This document shows, piece by piece, positions 18,899-25,717 of a stretch of 64,000 nt of DNA (positions within the stretch are counted from its first letter, which is position 1; each line of letters begins with the position of its first letter). Under the pieces are notes generated by a model, which was not told the origin of the DNA, did no database searches, and worked only from the letters and a program-made list of their open reading frames with translations. The stretch lies in contig NZ_JACGWS010000015.1 of assembly GCF_014397005.1 (NCBI RefSeq), positions 85,420 to 149,419 on the forward strand, written 5' to 3'. This DNA comes from Kordia aestuariivivens (lineage in GTDB: Bacteria; Bacteroidota; Bacteroidia; Flavobacteriales; Flavobacteriaceae). The translations under genes were made by a program, and so were the position numbers.

Positions 18899-19057
18899 GG
18901 TTTAGAATTAACAGATACCCAAATACAAGGTGTTTTTAAGCGTATGTTAAAGAATAAACCTAAAGCTTTTAAGTGGATAAAAAGTTCTTTTTTATCAGAC
19001 GAAATGAAGGAAGCTTATAGGAATGTTCTGGAAGAACGATATGAGCGATTACTTTGA
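18885..19057 (+). pseudogene. hipA: hipA remnant with internal deletion
   Basis: The ATG at 18885 overlaps the hipB stop, as in intact hipBA operons, and reads MRQGKV before an in-frame stop. From 18905 a 50-residue frame (ELTDTQIQGVFKRMLKNKPK... to LLEERYERLL-type end at 19057) resembles the extreme C-terminus of HipA-type kinases. About 350 codons of kinase core are missing, and the two ends are in different frames. The simplest reading is one internal deletion of hipA. The C-terminal assignment is by recognition, not search. Confidence 0.7.
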
Positions 19058-19072
19058 ATTTAATGATGTAAG

Positions 19073-20278
19073 CTAAACAACCAAATCACCAACTCGCTCA
19101 CTTTTTTTTTCAATAATCGCTTCAAATTCTTCCAAATACATATCCGTAATGCGTTCCATAGGAAATGCAGTAGCAGCTTTGTAATTGGCCTTTTCGAGCG
19201 AAATTCGGTAGCTTTCGTTGGTTACAATTGCTTTAATAGCATTTGCCAAACTATCTACGCTATTAGGTTCAAAGAATTCACCTCTATAACCTTCATCTTT
19301 TACTAACAAGGCTAAGTCACCTAAATTGGGCATGACAACTGCTTTTCCGTAACTTCCGGCTTGGTGCAACACACCAGAACTTCCCGTAGTTGACGTATAT
19401 GGAAATACCACAACCGCACTTTCGTTGAACAGTGGCGCAACGTCAGCTTCTTCCACATATCCTGTAAATGTCAATTGTGAAACATGCTTGTATTTTTCTT
19501 GAACATTTGCCAAATACCCTGGTACATTTGGATTGTCGGTTCCTGCAATGACGATTTCTAAATCTAAACCAGAAATCTTGCGAACTTTCTCCACAGCTTC
19601 AATCATGGATTCCACTTTTTTGTAGGTTCCAAATTTTCCAAACGTCATTATTTTTAATGGACTTCTTGGCAATTTGAATGAAGGAGTTGAGGCAACTTCA
19701 AACGTTCCGTGTGGAATCATAATTATGTTGTCTGCTAAGTATTTTGCCTCTAAGACATAAGCATATTTTTGCATGGTTACGGCAACTTTGTCTGCATGTA
19801 ATAATAAGCGTGTTAAGTTTGTTCCAATATAATTATAGACTTTTTGTACTAATTTATTTGAGGTGAATCCGGCACTTTCTAAATCAACTTCTTCTAAAAT
19901 ATTATGTAATAACACAATGTTTGGGATTCCTTTCATTCGACAAACTAATGGAAGCATTAAACCCAAAGCCGCCGCAATTTTTTTATCGCCAAATTTCATG
20001 AATTGCAAGTTGAACAAAACGGCATCTGGTTTTGAACGATTAATCGCTTTTGTTACCGAAATTAAGTTGGTGTAGCTGTTAAACTTCCAACATTCCTTAA
20101 CGGTAATTTTGCAACCGTCTTCTGTAAAGTTGAGATCTTTTGCGGCTGGAGTTTTGTCCGTTAACAAAATGATTTCTGTAACATTTTCCTTCTGGCGAAA
20201 GCTTTTCACTAAGTGATATGCGTATTCATTTAACGTTACCTTACTTGGTGGATAGGCTGTTACGATTGCTAGTTTCAT
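19073..20278 (-). CDS. Glycosyltransferase family 4 (GT-B)
   Basis: A 401-residue cytoplasmic GT-B enzyme. The N-terminal acceptor domain begins KLAIVTAYPPSKVTLNEYAYHLV. The donor domain starts near residue 200 with MTFGKFGTYKKVESMIEAVEKV and continues LTFTGYVEEADVAPLFNESAVVVFPY. The usual EX7E motif is replaced by a TSTTGSSGVLHQAGSYGKAVV segment, seen in some GT4 subfamilies. It is expected to add a sugar from a nucleotide donor during polysaccharide-repeat assembly. A LytTR-like direct repeat lies 60-95 bp upstream. Confidence 0.88.
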   Translation of the reverse strand: MKLAIVTAYPPSKVTLNEYAYHLVKSFRQKENVTEIILLTDKTPAAKDLNFTEDGCKITVKECWKFNSYTNLISVTKAINRSKPDAVLFNLQFMKFGDKKIAAALGLMLPLVCRMKGIPNIVLLHNILEEVDLESAGFTSNKLVQKVYNYIGTNLTRLLLHADKVAVTMQKYAYVLEAKYLADNIIMIPHGTFEVASTPSFKLPRSPLKIMTFGKFGTYKKVESMIEAVEKVRKISGLDLEIVIAGTDNPNVPGYLANVQEKYKHVSQLTFTGYVEEADVAPLFNESAVVVFPYTSTTGSSGVLHQAGSYGKAVVMPNLGDLALLVKDEGYRGEFFEPNSVDSLANAIKAIVTNESYRISLEKANYKAATAFPMERITDMYLEEFEAIIEKKSERVGDLVV

Positions 20279-20337
20279 AATGTGTTCTATTTAATTATAG
20301 TACAAATGTGCATTTTCAACACTTGAAAAATAGACGA

Positions 20338-20373
20338 CTTGTGTCGAAATGCGAATAGGGTTCGATGAAATGC
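20338..20373 (-). promoter_or_regulatory. LytTR-like direct repeat upstream of the GT4 gene
   Basis: On the minus strand, GCATTTCATCGAACC (20373-20359) and GCATTTCGACACAAG (20352-20338) are direct repeats exactly 21 bp apart. The GCATTTC core is identical, and 'TCGCATTTC' is shared including the two preceding bases. Confidence 0.6.
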
Positions 20374-20574
20374 GAGTAGGTTTAGATTTCTAATTTGAAT
20401 GATTTATGTTACTTTCATTTTAGTTCGTATCATTTCTATTTTAAGTTAAAAGAACTCATGAATCTTCGATTTCTTTGCTTACCCACATTTCGGCTCCGCT
20501 CAATGTTCAACCACGAAAAAACTTTTCTATACTGCGGAAAAGGAGAAGAAAGGAATAAAATTTAGAGTAGTTTA

Positions 20575-20600
20575 CGTCATACTGAACTTGATTCAGTATC
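20575..20600 (+). repeat. Half copy of the CTGAACTTGATTCAG intergenic repeat
   Basis: CGTCATACTGAACTTGATTC... continuing AGTATCACATAAGAGTGAGA, the same flank as the left arm at 5536. No inverted right arm follows. Confidence 0.75.
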
Positions 20601-20632
20601 ACATAAGAGTGAGAATAATTTAACATAACAAA

Positions 20633-20703
20633 CAGTCTAAAAGCGAAGCGGTCTAAGAGATTCCCGCCTACAGGGGAACAAGTCTAAGAGCGAAGCGATC
20701 TAA
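20633..20703. repeat. AAGCGAAGCG(G/A)TCTAA repeat block overlapping the flippase 3' end
   Basis: Two copies of AGTCTAARAGCGAAGCGRTCTAA flank a small hairpin (TTCCCGCCTACAGGGGAA). Related blocks are at 28497-28559 and about 10715. The right-hand copy supplies the last codons and the stop of the flippase gene. Confidence 0.75.
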
Positions 20704-21937
20704 ATTTATTCTCAAAGAAGAAAAAAGACAATTGCACAACCAATAACAAAACCATCGCAATGCTTTGAACATGGACAACTTGTGCTAAACTTTCGTGAAA
20801 GAAAACAACCAATACAATTTGAAGCATTCCAAAAATGCCTGAAAGTACCACAGGAATGTATTTGTCTAATGATAAATAGTAATAGGCGAAGATGTTGGAA
20901 ATTGCGAAAATGCCTGTTGCCAATGCGTATTTCCATAATAGTGGCGCGATTTCGAGATAGCTTTCGCCAAATAAAACGTGTACGATTTGTTCTGGAAATA
21001 GGACGCAAGCGAAAATGATTGTCGCTGCAATTATAGCAATGTAACCAACATATTTTAGCAATACAGAAACGGTTTCTTTTCCTTCTTTTTGCAATTGTAC
21101 TACGGTTGGTAACAACAACATAACAAACATCCACGCGATGAAATACACAACACGTCCAATTAATGCCAACGAAGCATACAAACCTGCATCATACGATTCA
21201 AAATAGTGTTTTACGAGTAAAATATCGCTGTTGTTAATGATGATTTGTGTCAGTTCGTAAAAAGCAGTGATGATGAAAAAATTTCGGACGAGTTTACTTT
21301 GTGTCGCGTTTAATACGTTTACTTTTTTTAGGGAAATATGTTTGAATTTAAAAGGCATTAAACCAAATAAGAAAGACGCTAAAATCCCTAAGGAAATAAT
21401 CAAAGATGATTCAATGTTAAGAAAATATAATAACGTCAACGTGATTAACAATCGACTGATCATTTCTGCTTGATACGTCACAGAAAGCGAAACCAATTGC
21501 TGCTTTCCTTGAAAAATGCCTCTGTTGACACTCATGATGAAATAAAGTGGAATTCCGAATCCGAACGCGACAAACATACTTGACGATGAGGTTTTGAAAA
21601 ATGTTTGCAATTCGGTTGCGAAGACAACAATCAACAATCCTAAAATGATTCCTGTACTAATAGATTTTTTATACATATTCGCAGCAAAAGCTTTGAAAAC
21701 AGAAGTTTCAAACACTACGGAGAATTTTGCCGTTACAAGTTGAAACGTCATCGCTACAAATGATAATACCAATAAAAAAGTAATCAATACGGCAGCATCT
21801 GCAAATTTTTCGGGTCCTAAAAAACGTCCTAAAAGTAAATTGTAGACATAATTTCCACCATTCACCAATACGCCACTTATCATGAAAATATGTGTTGTAG
21901 TAAGGATCCTTTTTATTTTTTTTGTGAGTGCGATCAT
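20684..21937 (-). CDS. Wzx-like polysaccharide flippase (MOP superfamily)
   Basis: A 417-residue inner-membrane protein with about 12 membrane segments, starting GVLVNGGNYVYNLLLGRFLGPEKFADAAVL, the classic N-terminus of polysaccharide-synthesis flippases. It would move a lipid-linked oligosaccharide to the periplasmic face. The last residues (FRSLRS) are encoded by an intergenic repeat, showing that the repeat landed in or grew into the gene end. A 7-bp tandem repeat lies 13 bp before its start. It follows the STAS gene on the same strand. Confidence 0.88.
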   Translation of the reverse strand: MIALTKKIKRILTTTHIFMISGVLVNGGNYVYNLLLGRFLGPEKFADAAVLITFLLVLSFVAMTFQLVTAKFSVVFETSVFKAFAANMYKKSISTGIILGLLIVVFATELQTFFKTSSSSMFVAFGFGIPLYFIMSVNRGIFQGKQQLVSLSVTYQAEMISRLLITLTLLYFLNIESSLIISLGILASFLFGLMPFKFKHISLKKVNVLNATQSKLVRNFFIITAFYELTQIIINNSDILLVKHYFESYDAGLYASLALIGRVVYFIAWMFVMLLLPTVVQLQKEGKETVSVLLKYVGYIAIIAATIIFACVLFPEQIVHVLFGESYLEIAPLLWKYALATGIFAISNIFAYYYLSLDKYIPVVLSGIFGMLQIVLVVFFHESLAQVVHVQSIAMVLLLVVQLSFFFFENKFRSLRS

Positions 21938-21949
21938 GTTTTTATTTTT

Positions 21950-21984
21950 GAATACTGAATACTGAATACTGAATACTGAATACT
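21950..21984. repeat. Tandem repeat (GAATACT)x5
   Basis: Five perfect 7-bp copies between the STAS stop (21988) and the flippase start (21937), covering the place where the flippase ribosome-binding site should be. Copy-number change would alter spacing in 7-bp steps. Confidence 0.9.
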
Positions 21985-21987
21985 AAC

Positions 21988-22266
21988 TTACGCTACTTGC
22001 GAACAATTAAAATCTTGGTAAATGTTTTTGCAACCATTTCCGATGACGGAAAACATTTTTTGATTTTGCACTGCAATTGCGATTAATGATTTGATTCCTT
22101 CCAAGCCAGCTTCATCAATTTCTGTGATTCCGTCAATATTGATGACTATATTATGATGTAGTTCAATGATTTCCTCGAAGTGAATGATAAACGATTGTTT
22201 CGTAGTAGTATTTAGTTGTCCATGTACTAAAAAAGTTCCGTTTTGTGCTGTGATTTGTAAAGCCAT
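21988..22266 (-). CDS. STAS-domain protein (anti-sigma-factor-antagonist type)
   Basis: A 92-residue single STAS domain (ALQITAQNGTFLVHGQLNTTT, NIVINIDGITEIDEAGLEGIKSL). In SpoIIAA-type antagonists the DSSG loop carries the serine phosphorylated by a partner kinase. Here the loop reads DEAG, so that switch residue is absent. It may bind its partner constitutively or serve as an adaptor. It lies upstream of the flippase in the same direction, 50 bp apart, and divergent from the TPR/porin gene, so a role in polysaccharide control is likely but unproven. Confidence 0.75.
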   Translation of the reverse strand: MALQITAQNGTFLVHGQLNTTTKQSFIIHFEEIIELHHNIVINIDGITEIDEAGLEGIKSLIAIAVQNQKMFSVIGNGCKNIYQDFNCSQVA

Positions 22267-22408
22267 AATTGAAAGGTTTTGAGGTTAATTCTGCTGCAAA
22301 TATCTCAGAATCACTACCAAATTAGGCGTGTTGTCGGCGAGATTCAATTTACTTGCGATGAATGAAGCGTCGTTGGTGCTTACCTTACAATTGTCTAAAA
22401 CCAAGATC

Positions 22409-24472
22409 ATGAACACAAAATATACAGTGCTTTTTTCGTTCCTATTTATATCTCTTTTTTGCTTCTCTCAGAACATGAAAGAAGGATTTACCTATTTGGA
22501 AACTGGAAAATATCCGCAAGCAGAAACTTTCTTTGAAACCATCCTAAAAGAATATCCAAACAATAAAACAGCACGCTTGTGTTATGGACGCGCAATTGGA
22601 CTCAATGGCAATTCGGCGGAAGCCAAAAACATCTTCACGAAGTTGTTGAACGATTATGCAAATGATTTTGAAGTAAAGTTGAATTATGGCGAATCGTTAT
22701 TATGGAACAACGAGTTTAATCTCGCGAAAGCGTACTACCAAAAATTAGTACAGGAAGACGCCAAGAGTTTTCCAGCGTTATTAGGTTTTGCAAATACATT
22801 GTCCAATTTAAAAGCATATAAAGAAGCATTAAAATATGTAAATAAGGCGTTGGAAGTTTCTCCAGGAAATCCAAATGCGTTGACGTCCAAAAAGTATATG
22901 TATTTAGGATTTGCCTATCAAAAACAACAATTGCAAGAGTATAATGAGTCAGAAATGTTGTTGAAAGAATGTTTAACGCTTTTCGCGAATGATAAAGATG
23001 CATTGTTAAACTTGGCAAATTTGTATTTGATTATGGGCGAATTTGAAAAAGCAGAAGAAACGTATCTAATTTTAGCAAAAGATGAATCCAATGCATTGGA
23101 ATCGTTAAATGGTTTATCGCTTGTTGCACATTTAAAAGGAAAAGAAAAGAAAGCATTACAGATTAGTCAGAAAGCATACAATCTTTTGGTTGGTGTAAAT
23201 GATGAAACGAAAAAACAACAAACGACAGAACGTTACATTCAAGCATTAATTTGGAATAAAAAGTATGCAAAAGCAAAAAATTTGATTGCTGATTTGATTT
23301 CAACACAACCAAACGAAAACTGGGTTTTAGCATTACGCGCAACTTTGAATACCTATAAAAGTAACTTTAAAAAGAGTTTGGCTGATTACGATCAGATTTT
23401 AGTGAATGATTCCACTTCATTTGATGGAAATTTAGGAAAAGCCAATGCCTTGAAAGCATTAGGAAAGTATGATGAAGCGTTTGCTTCCGCAGAAAATATC
23501 CTGAAGTTTTATGACAACCAGAAAGATGCTGTAAATTTCATTAAAGAGTTGAATACTACGTTTACACCTTTCTACGAAGGAAAAGCGTCGTACACGTTTG
23601 ATAATGGCGATAACGAAGCGTTTTCGGTTCAGAATAGAGTTGAGTTTCCATTTTCGACGAAGTTTAAACTTTTTGGAAACTATAATTATAGAACCACCAA
23701 TAATACGGTTACAAACAACAAAGCGACTTCCAATGATGTTTCTGCTGGTTTGGAATATCAATTGTTGCCAACGGTGACTTTTAAGGGAACCTTCGGAATC
23801 ATGTCGGCAAAAGCACAAACGAACGATTTTACACAATTGTTAGCGGATGTTTCCTTGAACATAAAACCATTCAAAATGCAAACCTTGGATATTGGTTACA
23901 AACGAGAAATTCAGAGTTTCAATGCAGATTTACTCGATCGTGAGATTGTACAAAATAACTTTTATACAAATTATAATGTGAGCACGAATTTTAACTTAGG
24001 TTGGTTTACGCAGTATTTTTATACGTCTCAGAATGATGAAAATTCAAGACATTTATTGTTTACTTCTTTGTACTATAACCTTTTGAGCAAGCCTTCTTTG
24101 AAAGTTGGTGTGAATTACCAATACATTACGTTTGAAAAGCAAGTGCCCACGATTTATTTTAGCCCTTCGACATTCAACGCTGGTGAAATCTTCTTAAACT
24201 TAATTAAAGATGAAGCAATCACAAAGCCAAACGAATGGTTTTACGAACTCACAGCTGCCACAGGTTTGCAATATATTGAAGACCAGAAAAGTCAAAGTAC
24301 GTATCGTTTCCAGGGGAAATTAGGGTATAAATTCTCAGATCGTTGTTTGGCAAACATTTTCGCAACTCGAAGTAATATTGCGTCTGCAACTGCTGCCGGA
24401 TTTACGTTTACGGAAGTTGGTGTGCGATTGAAGTGGTATTTGAACAGTAAGCCTACATTTAGAAAAAATTAA
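22409..24472 (+). CDS. TPR and beta-barrel outer-membrane protein (YaiO/BcsC-like)
   Basis: I prefer the ATG at 22409 over the in-frame 22328, because it starts a clean signal peptide (MNTKYTVLFSFLFISLFCFSQ). The product is then 687 residues. Residues about 25-400 are TPR-like helical repeats (KEGFTYLETGKYPQAETFFETILKEYPNN; ALLNLANLYLIMGEFEKAEETYL). From about 410 to the end, alternating strands form a YaiO-type barrel (SYTFDNGDNEAFSVQNRVEF... ending GVRLKWYL). This layout matches polysaccharide exporters such as BcsC and PgaA: TPR in the periplasm, barrel in the outer membrane. It is the likely exit pore of the locus. Confidence 0.85.
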   Translation: MNTKYTVLFSFLFISLFCFSQNMKEGFTYLETGKYPQAETFFETILKEYPNNKTARLCYGRAIGLNGNSAEAKNIFTKLLNDYANDFEVKLNYGESLLWNNEFNLAKAYYQKLVQEDAKSFPALLGFANTLSNLKAYKEALKYVNKALEVSPGNPNALTSKKYMYLGFAYQKQQLQEYNESEMLLKECLTLFANDKDALLNLANLYLIMGEFEKAEETYLILAKDESNALESLNGLSLVAHLKGKEKKALQISQKAYNLLVGVNDETKKQQTTERYIQALIWNKKYAKAKNLIADLISTQPNENWVLALRATLNTYKSNFKKSLADYDQILVNDSTSFDGNLGKANALKALGKYDEAFASAENILKFYDNQKDAVNFIKELNTTFTPFYEGKASYTFDNGDNEAFSVQNRVEFPFSTKFKLFGNYNYRTTNNTVTNNKATSNDVSAGLEYQLLPTVTFKGTFGIMSAKAQTNDFTQLLADVSLNIKPFKMQTLDIGYKREIQSFNADLLDREIVQNNFYTNYNVSTNFNLGWFTQYFYTSQNDENSRHLLFTSLYYNLLSKPSLKVGVNYQYITFEKQVPTIYFSPSTFNAGEIFLNLIKDEAITKPNEWFYELTAATGLQYIEDQKSQSTYRFQGKLGYKFSDRCLANIFATRSNIASATAAGFTFTEVGVRLKWYLNSKPTFRKN

Positions 24473-24506
24473 GATTTCTTTACAATATCGTTTCGTTTAT
24501 TTCGTT

Positions 24507-24514
24507 TATATTTG
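24507..24514 (+). promoter_or_regulatory. Flavobacterial -7 promoter box (TAnnTTTG) for the toxin-antitoxin operon
   Basis: TATATTTG, a perfect match to the Bacteroidetes TAnnTTTG box, 26 bp before the antitoxin ATG. A clear -33 TTG is not seen at the expected distance. Confidence 0.5.
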
Positions 24515-24539
24515 TTTTAATACCTGAAACAAAACTATT

Positions 24540-24995
24540 ATGGAATATCTTCACGACATACAAAAGCCTTCAAAAAAGGAGCAGCTAGCCGCAATGGAGT
24601 CCTATAATGCGTTGGCTGCTAGATTGGCAGAATTACATTCAGAAAATCCAGAAATAGAAATTGAAGAAACTTCTGAAAAAATTAAAATTCCTTTAAAAGC
24701 ACTCAAACTTCTAGCAAAAATTCTTCAAGCAACAAGTCAAGGAAAACCTATTTCTGTAGTTCCTATTGCCACAGAGATGACTACACAAGCGGCCGCAGAA
24801 CTGTTAGGCTGTTCACGTCCGCATATAGTAAAACTCCTAGAAAGTGGCGAAATTCCATTTACAAAAGTTGGAAGACATCGCAGAGTAAAATATGAAGATA
24901 TAGCACGCTATAAGAAAGCTAAAAAAGAAGAGCAAGAGCAATTGCTTATTCAAATGATGAAGTCTGATGAAGAATTAGGTTTGTATGATTCATAG
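24540..24995 (+). CDS. Antitoxin with Xis/MerR-like helix-turn-helix
   Basis: A 151-residue protein. The N-terminal 80 residues are helical (KKEQLAAMESYNALAARLAEL). The C-terminal part is an excisionase-type winged HTH (TTQAAAELLGCSRPHIVKLLESGEI, then FTKVGRHRRVKYEDIARYKK, about residues 83-130). It overlaps the PIN toxin gene by 11 bases. In such pairs the HTH protein binds the promoter and the N- or C-terminal helices cap the toxin. It likely autoregulates from the TATATTTG promoter. Confidence 0.85.
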   Translation: MEYLHDIQKPSKKEQLAAMESYNALAARLAELHSENPEIEIEETSEKIKIPLKALKLLAKILQATSQGKPISVVPIATEMTTQAAAELLGCSRPHIVKLLESGEIPFTKVGRHRRVKYEDIARYKKAKKEEQEQLLIQMMKSDEELGLYDS

Positions 24996-25548
24996 TGTTC
25001 GTTTTACGGCGGTTTTAGATACCAATATTATTTATCCTATTGAAATTAGAGATTTACTTTTTTGGTTTGCACATTATGATTTGTTTACTGTAAAGTGGAG
25101 TAAACATATTTTTGATGAATGGGAAAGTGTCATGAAACGAAAAGATATTAGTGAAGCTGAAATTAAAAAACGCACTAATTTTGCCAGCTTAGCTTTTCCC
25201 GACGCATTAGTCACAAATTATGAATCACTCATAGAAAGTCTGTCATTGCCAGATGAAAAAGATTGTCACGTATTAGCAGCAGCAATTAAAACAAACGCAA
25301 ATGTAATTGTCACACATAATCTCAAAGATTTTCCAAAGCCATATTTGGCTACTTTTGGTTTGGTTGCTAAATCGGCGGATGATTTTATCGCGGATATTAT
25401 TGACTTAAATCATAGCAAAGCCATAGAAGCTTTTCGGAAATTAGTATTAAATAGAAGAAATCCTGATTTAGACGAATTTGAAGTTTTAGATAATCTACGA
25501 AAAAATGGATTGAATAATTCTGCAGACTATTTACATTCGTTGATTTAA
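24985..25548 (+). CDS. PIN-domain ribonuclease toxin
   Basis: A 187-residue PIN-fold protein. The acidic residues expected of the metal site are present: Asp in AVLDTNIIYP near residue 11, Glu in the HIFDEWESVMKR helix, Asp in LPDEKDCHVLAAA and Asp in THNLKDFP. It is longer than VapC (about 130 residues), with an extra C-terminal helical part (SADDFIADIIDLNHSKAIEAF...). Toxins of this kind cleave tRNA or rRNA. The four-residue site looks intact, so it is probably active and held by the upstream antitoxin. Confidence 0.86.
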   Translation: MIHSVRFTAVLDTNIIYPIEIRDLLFWFAHYDLFTVKWSKHIFDEWESVMKRKDISEAEIKKRTNFASLAFPDALVTNYESLIESLSLPDEKDCHVLAAAIKTNANVIVTHNLKDFPKPYLATFGLVAKSADDFIADIIDLNHSKAIEAFRKLVLNRRNPDLDEFEVLDNLRKNGLNNSADYLHSLI

Positions 25549-25626
25549 TACACTAAACAACAAAAAGACAAAAGAATCGCTCCTTTTGCCTTTTCTATCA
25601 ACCAATGATAATCATGAAAAAAATTT

Positions 25627-25706
25627 GTGAAACTCGATTTTGAGAAGCTTATGAAAGCGCATTCAAAATTACAAGTTGAATGAACTCCGCTGAAGAGCGG
25701 AGCCTT
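25627..25706 (+). repeat. Structured intergenic element, copy 2
   Basis: GTGAAACTCGATTTTGAGAAGC, variable centre, GCATTCAAAATTACAAGTTGAA, then hairpin ACTCCGCT-GAAG-AGCGGAG and CCTTTAAG. Compared with copy 1, the hairpin has a T-A to C-G double change that keeps pairing. It lies between the convergent PIN and T9SS genes and may end transcription from the left. Confidence 0.75.
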
Positions 25707-25717
25707 TAAGTTATAAA

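Larger units (their letters stand above)
20279..20683. other. 405-bp non-coding gap with regulatory and repeat sequences
   Basis: Contains the GT4 upstream direct repeat (20338-20373), a half copy of the CTGAACTTGATTCAG repeat (20575-20600) and the start of an AGCGAAGCG-type repeat block (20633 onward) that runs into the flippase gene. I see no gene in it. Confidence 0.7.

Noticed and set aside
21950..21984. Iteron-type replication origin
   Set aside because: Only five 7-bp copies, no Rep protein, AT-rich box or DnaA sites beside them.
22328..22408. Upstream start at 22328 for the TPR/barrel protein
   Set aside because: It would bury the signal peptide 27 residues inside the chain; the ATG at 22409 exposes it.
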